This document shows positions 38,601-52,280 of a DNA stretch of 64,000 nt, in pieces. Location: positions 1 to 64,000 of the forward strand of contig JABVXU010000189.1 in the NCBI GenBank assembly GCA_013365365.1, written 5' to 3'. The number at the start of each line of letters is the position of its first letter. Position 1 is the stretch's first letter. The notes beneath the pieces were generated by a model that ran no database searches, had not been told where the DNA came from, and worked only from the letters and a program-made list of their open reading frames with translations. The translations under genes and the position numbers were made by a program. The DNA is from Cruorifilaria tuberocauda (lineage: Eukaryota > Nematoda > Chromadorea > Rhabditida > Onchocercidae).

Positions 38601-41600
38601 TGAACTACTTTATTTAGAGGCAACCATCGTATTGTCACACCCTGTAAATTGCTTCATTTTTAATTGAAATTCTTCATGCAGTATATAAAATATGAAAATG
38701 ATCGAGTGCGAATCAAGCACCTATTATCGATCTATAACGTTCCATAAAATCCGATCTAAACGTCTCATTGCAAAGCAAACAAAGGGGTAAGACAAAAGCA
38801 CAATACGGTGAAATATGCTCTAAAAGTTTTAAATAATCAAGAGAAATGCTCATAATTACACAAAACTAACGAATGGAGCAGTAATTTATTTGAAAAAAAA
38901 ATTAAAAGATTAAGAGAAGTGACTACAGACTAGTTTCAAAACTTCCTTTAGAAAGCAAATGCACAAGCGGTCTTTCATGCAATTCTGCTAATTATTATTT
39001 GTGGAAGTATTTCAGTGAATAATTCGTATGCTTTCCACTTATTTCTTCAGTAAAAAATAAAAATAAATAATTTAAGGGCAAACTATAGCTCAGTAGAATG
39101 TTTGGGAAGGTTCTGGAGGAAAGAGAAATGGTTAATTCTGTAAGAGTTACCAAGAAAAATACAAGATACCTGAGCAGTTTGTGATTCGTTTACAAAGCGA
39201 ACTGTAACAATAAAAGAAATCGAATTTACTTCGTCTACAATCGGTTGATAATATACTCTGAAACAATGAAACATTTACTTCTTTCACAACTATAATCTAC
39301 AAGTCAAATTACAGAAAATTTCCACATTTTAATTTATATAGAAATAATAACCTTCCGATGTCTTTCACACCAAGAGCCGTATGCATCTCGATTGCGGCAT
39401 CGATAAATCTACTACGAAAATGAGAATTTGATGAATTTGAATTGCTTGCTTTTTGCAAAGTCTGCATTTCGTCCCAGGCTAATGAAAGCTTTATTGCCCA
39501 GTACATTTCATCCTTAAAAAAACCTTTAGCTGGAAAATACTTGCAGTTTCAAATTTACTCTTTTTTACTAGAGGAGGAATCTCAGACTTCGACAATATTC
39601 AGAAAATTGAAATTCAAACTTACTTTCTCGATGCAAAATTGCGTCTCATCAATGAGAACAATTGGAAGGTGATCTTCAACAGTACATACTTTCATCTCTG
39701 AGTAAATGACACTTACCAAATAGATACCCCTGTAACGTACTGAATATACAATACGTAACTTGCAAATTCAGATTTATGACTCATCAAAAAAAAAAATTCT
39801 AGAATAAAATTTGTGGCACTTTTCTATTAAATTAAATCACTTGAAAAGTTCATATTCGAAAGAAATTTTTTCAACGAAGATAGAAAACACGATGTATATG
39901 TCAAAAAGAAGTTTTAGCTACTATGCCTTTGAAAGTTATGTATATATATGTAACAACGATGATTTAATATATAAAAAAATCAATCGTAAAAATACCTTTG
40001 CACAACTTTAAGAGACCTAAAACTGCCAGCAAAAAGACTTTTTATATTTCTTTTTCTCTTCTTGTCCATTCTTTCGCTTGATTTGGGAAATACTGCAAAT
40101 TATTTTTGATTTTAGCTCAAACAGAAAATCACAAATTTCAGTGTAATTATAATTAGATTAAAAGATCTATTCTTCTGAAAAAATTAAATCTATACTTAAG
40201 CTTAATCGCACTCACATGTTTGCCAAACTGCAGATGAACGATACTTTTCGACATCCAGAAGAAGTTTCGAAATATCATCCAAACAATATTGTCGCTTTAA
40301 GCTATTCGGTATATCCTCCCAACATGAAATTAAAATTTAGTTAATTTTATGAAAAAAATATATTAGAAACATCGATTAGCTAAAGACTGGAAAGTCAAAT
40401 TAAGTTTTCAGGACATATCAAAGAAAAAGATATTAGCAAATTTATTATTAAAATTCTTTAAACTACTTGAAAGCAGTAGAGAATGAGGTATTGCTAGAGT
40501 TGGTTGGCCAAAGCCTCCAATCGACGCAGCACTAACGCGCACAAAATATCGTAATCCACGTTTTAATTCGGATATCACTGCATAGTTTCTCATCATAGTA
40601 TCCACAAGCAAACTTCCTTCAGTACTATTAAAATCGTCACATAAGCTCCACTCAACTAAATTTTTAAAAATTCTATAAAGTCATAATTAATTTCATATTT
40701 AATTTTCTGATAGCAAAATTTTCCAACACAAACCTTTGTAGTTTATAACAAAATCCATGTTATGTTGGCGAACATCTTTCCAACTTACTGTTAGTTGATC
40801 CGGCGCTGAAACAACTGCTTCAACTTTGGTCAGTGATCCAGGAACAGTGGTATTTTCCAAAACCAACTTCATTTTTTTCATTTGCAATAGACGTTTCTCT
40901 AGATGTTTTAGCTGTTTGTCCTGTTAAATTCTGGATTACTTGTTTTCTGCGTAACACAAATAAATGAAAAAAAAACATTATGGAGAAAATTTTTACTCAA
41001 ACACTGCACCTTCCCAGGTACTGTTTCACTTTGAAGAATTTATAAAATTATTGTAAACTTCATTCAATATAGAAAATACATATGGCAGTTATGTTCACTT
41101 CATTTCCAATGTTGGTGGCCTTCAAAAACCAAATTTCCTCAGCAATAAGTTCGATATTTTTCTGAATTTGTTGCAGACGGCGTTTCAGTGAGCATGCTTA
41201 AACATTTTAATTCCAATAAGAAAAGAATTTTCTAAATTAAATTCTGCTGATTTGATTTCTTTTACTTTAAAGAATCAGTCCTTTTGAATTGAACAATATC
41301 TGAAGTCAAACCTAATTCTTTTTTTGAATAAGAAACTGCTCAAGCTTTTGCGAATTTGTATTTAAAAAGAATGGATATAAAGATATTTAAGAAGGAAAAA
41401 CGGAAGTGAAATGTGAGCACGAGATCATATGATACTGACATTCAACATCAATAGTAGCTCCATTTCGCAGTAATACTTCAGCACACTGTCGATGACCGAG
41501 CATTAGGGAAAACTCAAGCAATGTCCATTCTTTCAGATAAACTTCGTCGATTCGAGCGTCAAACGATATGTTTATTTTGTACAATATCATTCTTAGCATA

Positions 41601-41858
41601 TAATCATCATTTGCTTCAATAGCTAATAACGCTCCTAAAGTTCGTGTAACTTATGTGTTTCAAAAAAGGGGATAAAAGAAAATCCGGAAAGAATAGATTA
41701 TTCATTCTCGTACTAAAATTTGATCACAAGGAACGCGCTAAAATTCATACCACTGGAGTTCAGCATATTCATTTTCAATTTTCGTTGAAAAATTCTGCAA
41801 TATCTGCTATCGCAATCATTTGAATTTTCGTTTTCACACTGTTGAATGGCAATTATTA
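35646..41858 (-). CDS. Ankyrin-FN3-Ras-association protein, ANKFN1/Nmf9/wide-awake family
   Basis: Wide-awake in fly and Nmf9 in mouse are cytoplasmic adaptors with ankyrin repeats, a fibronectin III domain and a Ras-association domain. The minus-strand exons show the same order: ankyrin (41440-41634; GHRQCAEVLLRNGATID), a coiled coil (about 41099-41207), FN3 (about 40737-40921 and 40460-40662; RYFVRVSAASIGGFGQPTL), a family-specific middle (39624-39733; 39353-39512; about 39171-39258; 38406-38642 with GLYICYMKLYSSI; 37501-37723 with ENPHITKEEWDLL; about 37001-37117; 36645-36754; about 36458-36549; 36126-36365), and a C-terminal RA-like domain (35646 to about 36110; DPEDFCLAVVVGSRERRL) ending in TGA. 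The exon at 41751-41858 is the first I can phase. The true start is probably farther right. The intron 37724-38405 lacks a GT donor. Family assignment rests on domain order and remembered motifs. Confidence 0.75.
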
Positions 41859-42877
41859 CTAAAAACATGCATTATATAAAATTAAAAGCTGAGAATCATA
41901 ATTCATAGGTAACAATTGAAATTCTTATAGGATTCTGAGAAAATTCAATCAAATGATGAGAATCCTTGAGATCTACTAGTGATTAGTATTGACAAGAACG
42001 GCGACATGGAATATGCTAGAACTGAAGAGAAATTTTTGAAGAACTGTTATAAAACATTGATTTAAAGAGAAACATAATTGTGTGGGATTGACGGTTGAAA
42101 ATCAAGTTGTGTTTAAGTGGACGCAAACAATGCAGACAGGTGAAAGATTTACGATCAATAGAGAATAGTTGAAAGATGCTGATTTCAAGAGTCATAGTGG
42201 TCGTACAAATTAAATCACCCAATTACGAGAAGATAGTTTGACAAACGTCTTTAACCTCTTCGAAGAAAGGTAGGGCAGATGATGGCATCGATGCAGTGGC
42301 GATGAATTAATATCAATAGAAAAGTTTTAGATGAAACTTCATGCAAAAATCGAACGCGTATGGAAGGAATACCGTTCTAGTACCTTGCAAATGGTCATAG
42401 TGCATGCAACTAATGTTTTCTTACATTCAAAACTTTCCTCTTGGTTTCAACAAATTTCAATTCAATTTTCATTATTATCAACTGCGATAAAGTTCCGTAA
42501 AACGAACCATAACGATTTCCGAAGATACATATAACATTAAAAAATTTACTTCGCTTTAAGGAAAATTAAAGTTTCGGCAGTTGGAAATTTAGAGATTATT
42601 TCAAATCATATTGTATAATTAATTCAATTGAGAGGCAATCTTTTCGGCGAAATTGGACTGCCCAATAATTTATGAAGTTTAGTAAATTTAACATTTGTTA
42701 TAATCGATGATAAAATTTATGAATTTAGATGTATTTATTTATTAAAAATTCAAATTCCATTGATTTTTAAATAATGAGCCCATATAAAATCAGCGTTTAT
42801 GGAGGTAAGTGTTAAATTGAGAGGTTTGTGCCATCTGCCAGCAATTTCAAGGAGGTTAATGAACTAAGTCAATTCAC

Positions 42878-43013
42878 CTGTTCCTTACTAGTAAATAGTA
42901 CACTGCTGTAGTGTTCTCTGCTATCGCATCTACTGTTTCTAACATTTCTTCTATAAATTGTATCAAAACATCACGACCAACCAGATTACAAAAAATCAAG
43001 TAATTTTTTAATT
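42878..43013 (-). other. Candidate upstream exon of the ankyrin/FN3 gene
   Basis: An open minus-strand frame reads LVGRDVLIQFIEEMLETVDA and on to YYLLVRNR. It ends in CAG before a GTGAAT donor and begins after a GTAAG-type acceptor (weak). The composition is protein-like and helical. Its phase does not join directly to the exon ending at 41858, so at least one more exon, or a different gene, is needed. Confidence 0.35.
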
Positions 43014-43382
43014 CTTACAATTTCAATTTCTTTCTGTAGCATATGCAAATTTCGACAGCTCTATTTTGATTGAAATTTTAGGAGACGGAAAACCTGAAAC
43101 CTAGAAACATCGGTATGCATTGACATCGAGTGATATTAAGTGCGATATGTTTTCAAATTGTCACCATATATTCAGTAATCATTTACACCTGTATCTCACT
43201 AAATTCTCGCACTTCTCAGTTACTTTCGTAATATTTTTAAAGAGATATTTTCAAGTCTGAACAAACAGATATATTAATGTTACCATGATAAGATTATATA
43301 CCTGTGTTTGTTAAAATATAGAGATATTTTTCTTCTTCAATATTAAAATATTGTAACATTTCCACGCGTTGTTTTCCATAAC

Positions 43383-43607
43383 TCAAGCACTATGAGTTCC
43401 ACTATGATAGAATTCATTATTAAATGATGATCTTTCTAAACATCCTAATTCTTTACATTTACACCCGCATTTTAAGGATGAGAAACAAAGGATTAAAAGC
43501 AATGAAAAGAAGCAGCAGCAGACAAAGAACTCCAACAGAAAGTGCGAAATCTGCCAAAGAGATGAATAAAGCCAACTAATAAATAAAATCCCTTCTATTT
43601 CCAACAT
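43383..43607 (-). other. Small hydrophobic cysteine-containing ORF, doubtful
   Basis: An ATG at 43607 opens about 75 codons: a long hydrophobic stretch (FFVCCCFFSLLLILCF) followed by KCGCKCKELGC, then a stop. It could encode a small membrane protein, but there is no similarity, and phenylalanine/leucine-rich frames arise by chance in AT-rich DNA. Confidence 0.15.
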
Positions 43608-43649
43608 CTTATAATTATAAAACTCATTAACTTCACCCAAAGTAATTTA

Positions 43650-44651
43650 ACTGCAAATGAAAATAAGACTTCAGCAGATTTCGATTTGATAAGTTATTGG
43701 AATGAGGGAAAGTCCAGCAAAATCCCTCAACCGACGCCAATTTAGCCGACTTCAAATGAGAAACTTCTTGTAAACTATAATTTCACTCTGAAGTAGTTTT
43801 CATAGATGAAGGAAAAAACAACAACAGTAGCTACTTTAGTATAAAATTCAGGAAAGTTTAAAAACCAACATTGACGAAACAATTTGAATCTGAGCAAATG
43901 AAAAAGGAATATATAAGAGCGCTAACGACTATTCAGGTAAATATGTATCTGTTCAATTATACTCGAATTCATGCTCAATCTTTATCTTTATTAGATATGT
44001 TTATAACCAGATAGAAAGTATCGCTATACTACCAGATAGTACAATCGAACTATAGTCATATCATCGGCAATTGCCGCACTGTATCATTTCAACATCTTCT
44101 AGTCCCGGTATTTCCTTTGAACGCCTGATAATTTTGATGATAAAAGGATCTATCCCATTTCTCATGGTAGTATATATTCCCCAAATTTTAATTACCCAAC
44201 GCTTCCCAACATGTTAACAAAGTCGGGGAGCAAATTAACACGAATCCGATAACAAATATCAACAAGTTGTTGCGCTAAGGTAAGTTGACCAGTTGATTTT
44301 TACTTCATTTCATGCCAGAGATATTCTGAAACTGACCCATTCAACTTTTTTTCCTCCACTGTTTTCAACTTTAGAATCCAAATGCTGAGATTTTGTTTAA
44401 AAAGTGATGTGTTAAGCATTGCCTATGTAGAATATATCTCAGAACCATACACAAAATATGTATCCTTTCGAAAACCTAAAAAACGACAGTACTTAAAACG
44501 TTTTAGTAGAAACGATTTATAAAGCACTGAAAAATATGCAGTTCGTAAAATTAAATTAAAATATCATCGTCAATTTTTAAAGAATTAAAAAAAAAACAAT
44601 TTAAATAAAACAATTAGGAAGAGTAAAAAACGGAACAAGAAATCATATCAA
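43650..44651. other. Spacer between spl-1 and the ankyrin/FN3 gene
   Basis: No exon with splice support seen. It should contain the spl-1 3' UTR and, farther left, the promoter or 5' exons of the minus-strand ankyrin/FN3 gene. Confidence 0.4.
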
Positions 44652-47600
44652 TCAATATTTGAGAGCTTCCACCGCTGGTGCAGCATAACATGCATCCAGA
44701 TAACAATAAGCTAAATCACTGATAAGCTGTTTATCTGGAATGCTTGCTGCAAGACCATATATAGCAACCTATAAGATCGAAATTAATTTTCATTTTCTAT
44801 TTTTTAAAAATAGAAATAAATATGATAGATGTGATTTCACTCTGAATTCTCAGGATATTCATAACAATGCTTTAAATATATCTCAAAGCGTAGAGAAACC
44901 AACAAAGAAAGTGGCATTCAAAGACTCCCGGAAATATTCAAAAGAAACTCATCCGTATTTTTACAGTGTCCTGTCATAAATAATATAAAACAGTGTTGTT
45001 CTTTTCTGAATCGATAAAATGGTTTAGAAATAATTTTTCTTTCTTGAAAAATACCATATTTGAGTATTTTTTCTTATTTCGATTATTCATCAAAGTAGAA
45101 GCAACTTTTCGTAAATCATCTGTGAATGCTTGCCATGCATTAGCAAGTACCGTATTATAAGTAACACAGATATGTGCTCTGAAATAAAAAGGCTTCAGAT
45201 AATAAAATGCACTTTCCCTTGAATTTATTTTCTCACATTATAAGCCAGCGTTGTTATTTTATTGCTCATAAAAGCCTAATTTCTTCCCCACAATTTCTGA
45301 CTCATAATGCAAGCATTCTAAAGGAACTTACCCAGCAGGCTTTTGGATAGAATTCAAACTCCATCCAAGAGCAGACATACCATCCACAAGGGCGTAAATG
45401 TTGAAAATATCGCTAGTAAATGCTACAATAGATACATCAGGAGAACCAAGAAGACGAAGACCATCAATATCATTCTAAAGAATAAAGAATCATTGTGCTT
45501 ACCTGAGTTGCCTATAGGATTCATAATTGTCGGTTTCTAAAGATGAATATATTTTGGATCTATAAGCCTAAACTTTCCAAGCAAATTAAGATTTTGAAAA
45601 TGAATGCATTTTGTGTTATAAAATACCGAATGATTCAAAATTGAGAGGGAATTCATGATCCACTAAAAAGGCATTTAAAAAAGTGAATTATCTACTCAAA
45701 ATTACCATAATGGCAGAGCTGATTCGGCGAGCACATTGAATGATTTCCTTTGTTCGCTGCACATAACCAGAACGTCCAAAAGAAAGCAAAGTAGCCCATG
45801 CTAACGATATTGCTAGACCAGAACGACTTCCTAAATGTAGAGTGATGAGAGAATGGCCAGCTTAAAAAATAATTTCAACTAATTACTTTTTAATCCAAAC
45901 AGTGAAAGCCCTATGCCAATAGCTAGCTGAAAAATTAGTTCCAAAATTTATTCTGAAATCGTTTAATATAGAAACACTACTTTTGCCAAGCGCTTGTCCA
46001 ATCATTACATTGCAAAGGAATAATCCATTCAATATCTTATTACTATAGATTAAAAAAAATAAATAACACCTGCAAAAGTCGGTGTGGCATATATACCTCC
46101 AGCCCACTCTGGAATGCACATGTATTGATGATGCAAATATTTTCGTTCCCGATAAAGTATAACTGAGGATCCCTTTGGAGCATATCCATACTGAAATTGA
46201 TTTCGACTTACAAGATTGAAGCATGAAAACAAATGAAAATTTTTCCGCTTTCTGAGATTAAGTCAGGTCTGCAATGCTTTGAATGAGAAAACAAAAAAAA
46301 ACAAACCTTGTGTGTATCACATGATATTGATGTAACACCAGACAGACGAAAATCAAATGGCGGCACTGGATAGCCACACTCTTCCATAAAAACTATCAAG
46401 AAACCACCCAAACATGCATCGACATGTACAGGAATATCATATCTTTGTCCAAGCTAAAAAGATTTTTTCTTTTCATCTCAAGCCAGGAATGTGAATTATA
46501 TAAAGCAGAAAAAAAAGGTGATTCTTCAATTCTCCTTTTAAATTTCCTCCAAAATTTAGAACTTGTAGAAACCAAAATATTCAAACAACGATGACTAGGC
46601 ACTTTTAGATAGCAAATATTTTTGCCCTATTAAATATACTTGCGCGATTTGTTCAATGTCATCCATTGTTCCAGTCGGAAAGCTTGGTGTTGACCCAACC
46701 AGCTGAAAAGTGGAGAGATATAAATACTCCCATCATTAAAATATATGAACCCTGTAAATTCAAAAACTCAAGAAAAAGTTTTTGGAAACAACCAATAAAG
46801 TCTTTCGATCAAACTTACGACACACGTGTTCCTGGATATAGCTCGTCTCATTTTGTCTATATTAACTTTTTGATTATTTCCAACAGGTACATGTCGTATT
46901 CGCATACCAAACAAATGTGCTGCCTGAGAATAACACGAAATTAGGGATTTTACAGCAATTTTAAAAAATTAAGTAAAAATTTGCGATAATAACATTCGTT
47001 ATCAAAGGGCCAAAGGGAAATTGACCTTGTCGAACGCTGCGTGTGCAGTGACCGGAACTAATATTTCTGGTTCTGATATACCCTTAACATTTGCATAGTT
47101 ACGGTACGAAAGCATTGCCAATAAAATTGACTCAGTCCCACCGGATGTTACCTATAATAACAGTAATCTATTAAATCATCTCTCGTTCTTTCAAGCTAGA
47201 AATTTGAGTATGAAACTTGAATTTTTTCAGGGATTCAATATATATATATATATACTTTTAACCTCTTCAAACTTCAATAAACAAATGGTTTTTGCATACC
47301 GTTCCACAACACTTCATTCCTCCATGAAATAAATTCGCGACAATATGAACAACCTCGGTTTCCATTTTTCGACATCCAGGAAAGACATCCGGATGAAGTG
47401 GATTTGCAAATGCATATATATCAAAAATCTGCAATAATGACAACTTTGTTAAGATAAACTTAACATGATAGATTTCTTTTTTTATCAGACGTTTAAATTT
47501 TAAAATTCCTGGATGCTTACTCTTGTAAATAGATAGCTCTGTTCACTGCTCTGGTCGGTGTATACCGCTCCACTTACTTTACCAGATACGATGTCCATCT

Positions 47601-48339
47601 CTGCCATTGCGTTATATTGTTCTGAAAGATAACTTTATTAAATTTTTTGAAATAACCAGAAAAATCGGGTATCCACAATAAAACTTCAAAGAAACCAACC
47701 TGCTATACTTATAATTTTTGCATTGTCCATACCGCTTTCCGGAAGCGCCCGAAAAAAGAGACCGGTATTATCACACTTATGGATTTCGCGGAAAATTTTC
47801 TGCCGAGTACAGTCTAGTTCTTTTTCAAGTCTTTTTCGTATGGGAGATAATGAACAAATTAAGGAAAATGTTTTAGCGAGAAGCCTGAAATATAGAAAAG
47901 TTTGTTTGCTATCTCATCTACTGTTTTACTCTCATCTAATGCTTATGATTAGGGAAATCTTTCCAAACTAACGACAGACACAGTCTCAGCATTCAAACAA
48001 AAATCAGAAAGCAAATATAATTTCTTCCAAAATTCTTGCATAAATAAAATTCAAGATAAAACAAAAGCCAAATTTTAATTCGATTACTATGTGATCAAGA
48101 TTTAGCTAAGTCCAGGTTCTTTTCGTAAGTAAAACATGTTCTCAAGTTTACCTTGAATATATTGATTGCTCCGATCCATGCCAAATACGTCCAATACGCT
48201 GCCAAAGAATGACACCAGCAGCAGTTGCTATAATCAACTTCCACGGCCTTATTTCGCATAATGTCTGGTCTACGGCAGTAACGATACTTTTTATCGCTAT
48301 TATTCCTTCATTAAAAGCAATTTCACCTAACTTATGCAT
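44652..48339 (-). CDS. spl-1: Sphingosine-1-phosphate lyase (complete)
   Basis: This PLP enzyme of the ER membrane cleaves sphingosine-1-phosphate to a long-chain aldehyde and phosphoethanolamine, the exit step of sphingolipid breakdown. About 13 exons run from the ATG at 48339 to a TGA at 44652-44654: 48152-48339 (N-terminal membrane segment [14 protein letters not shown]), about 47700-47884, 47523-47622, 47301-47430 ([15 protein letters not shown]), 47028-47156 ([14 protein letters not shown]), about 46820-46924, 46644-46702, 46309-46455 ([18 protein letters not shown], the PLP-binding lysine, just before an intron), 46072-46194 ([22 protein letters not shown]), 45707-45831 ([15 protein letters not shown]), 45331-45475, 45056-45181 and 44652 to about 44770. 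All main family motifs are present and I see no break. Confidence 0.94.
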
Positions 48340-48352
48340 CCTAAGAAAAGAA
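48340..48352 (-). promoter_or_regulatory. Acceptor abutting the spl-1 start codon
   Basis: On the minus strand CTTTTCTTAG is followed by a single G and then ATG. This strong acceptor so close to the start fits spliced-leader trans-splicing; a cis-spliced noncoding exon is the alternative. Confidence 0.5.
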
Positions 48353-49783
48353 GCTTTGTATTCTGAAATGTCTGAAAAAGGTGTTTATGATGACAATATT
48401 CATCGAGAAGAGAAATATTTTTTAACTCAATTACGGCGAATAAATTGTATGTATGGTATTCATAGAAATAATTTATTAACAAATATTTGAAAAAGTTCTG
48501 CTCTCTACCCTTGACAGTTTCCAACGCTAACAATATTCAAAGTTTCACTATAGAAAAAATTATAATGGATTTCAAAAACAGAAACACAGAATAAGAATGG
48601 AAAGTGAGTCAAAATTAAAAAAGAAACAATGCTCAGCATTATGAACAATATTTTTTATAAAAGGATGCAGACATTTACATTACATGATTTCGAAAACTAA
48701 TATATAATAATAAATAAAGAGGGTTAAACGTTAGTTAAAAAACATTTTACAAAAACTGATTGATGAAATTGCGACAAATTTTGTACCTTCATAGCTAGGC
48801 CTACAGATCAGTGATCACTCATGCTTTGATAACTGACAGCACAGATTTGAAAGGGAAGACTTGTGATAGTTAAATGAAAACAATTTCTTTATCTTTTATT
48901 GGAAATAACGAGCAAAAAATAATTATACTGTTTTGAAGTATATAGCAACCAAGATAACTTAATAGAATTAAGAAACATTTTGATCGTTAGAAAAACAAAT
49001 TTCAATGGATTAAGAAGACAAAGATGATCTGAGAATGATAAAAACTTAATTTCGATTCAGCATACAGAAAACATCTCATATTAATGTTATTATTATTTGC
49101 CAGATGAAAAGCTGTAAAATGAAACATAATATAATTTGTTGAAAGATTCAGATTCAGTCCCCACCTGAACAAAGACTGAAATACTTGTGGAAAGATATTA
49201 ATGCTAATTTAGATTTTCACATGTTAATATTAGTGCTTAATGTTAAAAAACTTAGCATTGAATCATACCTGTTACATCACTAAAAATGTACCAAATCTTC
49301 ACAATACAAATATTTTTTTAATGGATTTGTGATATTTCCGTGAATCTATGCAATACCATCAATTATTTCATAGTGGAAGAGAGATACAATATTTTTAATG
49401 AATGCATCAAAAAAGTGACAGTTGAATAATATTTACGGTATTGAACAGTACTACAATTTAGATAATCAAAAAATTTGCAATAAGAACTGAGATAAAAACT
49501 GCTGTAAAATGAAATTTTTATAGGTAGATTCTTATGCCAAGAAGAGCATTAAAATTCATTGATTAAACAAAATTTTTGTTTAGCTTTAAACTTGGAAGCA
49601 AAAACTTATGATATTTTCGCAAAAATTCGTTCGTGAGAGCTTCGAGTTTCAGTGTGAACACCAAAACCCCAGAACAAATTCACTCGTGATGAAATTTGAT
49701 TGACAGTGTGTTTTGAACTTTTAAACAATTTTCAGAAGGGGCTGAACTTGAAAAAGTAGCAGCGATAGTGACAATGAAATGGT
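48340..49783. other. Divergent spacer between spl-1 and the lectin-like gene
   Basis: About 1.4 kb with no recognisable exon. It should hold both promoters. TTTTCAG at about 49728-49734 may be the leader acceptor of the plus-strand gene. After it comes a short upstream ORF (ATG at about 49774, MKWYGSDS, stop) that overlaps the chosen start at 49784 in another frame. Confidence 0.4.
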
Positions 49784-51833
49784 ATGGCAGTGATAGTTAG
49801 TACAAAAAGCCCACATGAAAGAAATGAGATGGAATTAGAGGAATTAAAGTCGGAAATTTATTTGCAGGTAAAACGATATATTTAGGTCAGGTCGCTAACC
49901 TAGAACAAGCCATTTATATAACTCGACGAAAACCCAGTCAAAAAAGAATTATTTCTTTTCTACTCTTCGCTTCCCTTTCATAATTTTCTTCAGTTGTTCA
50001 CTCATATTTTTCCAAGAATTGTCAGAAAATTACTGAAATTTTAGGTTGTCAGCATATTTTCTCCTAAATTAATAACTATTATTGAATTAACACCAATTTT
50101 CCTTTAAATCAAATTAGAGAATTTCCTAATCTCAAATTTTAAACTCAGACAACTACTCAAGCCTACGGGAATTCAATACAAAACCTGTAAATTCCATTTC
50201 ACTCACACAATTAAACAATATTTTCTACGAGCTCCAGGTGACGTACACTTTATATTTTCTCTGTCAGAAAAGATTTATTTGTGCTACGAACCTTGCTGCA
50301 AAGAGAACCGGCTATGTATAACTTTTCTCACAGATTCTCGATTCAGATTTGACGGTAAAAACGCACCAAACGGTATGTGCACAATTTATTAAATCTAACT
50401 TAATGGACTAAATTTAATTATATAAAAATAAAATAAAATTAACATTAAACTAAATTAAGAGATCCAAGAGCAATGTTATATGGCTTTTTGGGCCTTCATT
50501 CTTATTAATCGTTCTCAAATATTCTTCATAACGGATCGAAATGGAGAATAAAAAAGATTGCTAGGTCAGTAAACTATGTCTAAATATTTTATGCATTTTC
50601 TGGAATATTTGAAAGTCCAGGTTAATGCACCACTGAATTCATGCAACAAAGTTATATGACGCAAAATTTTTTGCAAAAATTCACCTCGTTTAGAGAACAT
50701 CTTGATACGAATCTTACATACGAATTTGATAATAAAATCTTCATAAACTTCAAAAATTTAACAAATCGATTCTCTATGAATCGAAAATTTTGGTTTTTTA
50801 AAATTCTAAGTCTAATTAATACTAAAACGAAGCTAATAGTTCTTGTTCATCAACAAAAAAAATTTTAATTATAAAACTAGAAACTGATTCATTTGCAAAT
50901 CAATTTCCAATTCTGTATAAATAATAGAAAAAGGTATATCACTGAACAGATCATATGATTGCATTAAGTTGTACCTACTTAATTTCCAGTTTATTTCGCC
51001 ATTTTTTCAAAATTATGTACTTCCTGGATTGCTGGCCCTGATGGACATCACTATCAATTGCATCGCAGTGAACAATCTTGGAATATGGCTCAAGAATACT
51101 CTCTAGCTCTAGCTTCCGATCTCGTTGTCATCTTCAGTTTTCAACAAATAGTGTTTTCTTTACTACTTTTGAAAAGCTGTCATATTAACTAATAATCAAG
51201 GACAGATTGGCAATTTATAAACTCCGCAAGAATGTGGTAAGGCCAATATGATTGGCCGTCTTGTGACTTTGATTTATCCTGTTTTCAAATAAGTGGTTAA
51301 CTGAAACTCCGGAACTAATCTAACATAAATTTTTTGAAAATCAAGAGTTGAATTTCATTTCAGAATTGGCTAATATCACACTATCCACCAGTAATTCAAT
51401 AATGTCTGAAAGGACTGTACAAATTGGACTTGCACTAGTTCACAAAGAAAACAGTACTGCAAAGGAGTGGAAATGAGTGGTAATACACTACATAATGCTA
51501 CCTATTTGTTAGCTATATATTATTTCTGCTATTAAAATTGATATAACTGATTACGATTCGAACTTTGAAGTCGAAAATCAAATATTTCAATTTAGAGAAT
51601 GGGAAATACTGACAACGAACAAGACAGAAGAAGTCCTCTATCTTAATGAACATGGCCGGTGTGCATTACTGAGCATTGACAACAAGATATTAAAGGATAT
51701 TCCATGTGATCAAACACCAGATTTCGACTATACTAACCGATACATTTGTCAACGAAGTCATGAACAGCAGTTCGTTATCAACTTACAATTTTTAAGAAAC
51801 ATTTATGTGTTTCTAATCATTTTGAACAAGTAA
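49784..51833 (+). CDS. C-type-lectin-like domain protein, no signal peptide
   Basis: Five exons keep phase and give about 217 codons: 49784-49867 (MAVIVSTKSPHERNEMELEE), 50273-50354 (YLCYEPCCKENRLC), 50990-51136, 51364-51466 and 51596-51833. The last three encode a C-type-lectin-like fold: GPDGHHYQLHRSEQSW, AQEYSLALASDLVVI, RTVQIGLALV and the C-terminal pair C..C in IPCDQTPDFDYTNRYIC. The usual first cysteine after the AQ(E) helix is serine here, and no EPN/QPD sugar-binding motif is evident, so sugar binding is doubtful. No signal peptide is seen, unusual for the fold, so an upstream exon may be missing. A better-looking acceptor for exon 2 (CTGTCAG, 50267) would break phase; the weaker AAAAG (50272) was used. 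The C-terminus is hydrophobic. It may instead splice on to the charged region at 52281. Confidence 0.5.
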
Positions 51834-52280
51834 CTGCAAAAATATGCTAACAATTTATAAGGTCTCATGATAATGAAGTTATTGTCAGTTGCAACTAAAA
51901 TCAGATTAATCAGCAAAAAAAAAAAGTCATGAAGCGCGAAATCCACAAGAAACAATCCTTGACTATTACATTATACTTTTCCAATTAGGAAATTACTATT
52001 TCCTCAAGAAATTTAGTGTTCTTTTTAAATGTTATTTAGTTATAAAATAAGGGTCTAATATTATAGGAGTAGAAGTGAATTACATTATTACTTAAATTTT
52101 AAGTACAAATGTTTGGAAAGGACTGATTTAGGCCATTTTGAAGGGCTAAGATACAATTTAAGGCAACTGATAATTTCACACAGCTTTTTATGATTTATTT
52201 TCTAAAAAATTGAAATTGACAACTCAAAAAATATTCTAGCATGAAAAGAAAAACAACCCATTCTATGCATCTTTTGTGCA

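Noticed and set aside
44740..44979. 79-codon plus-strand frame overlapping the spl-1 3' end
   Set aside because: Antisense to the last spl-1 exon and intron; no independent evidence.
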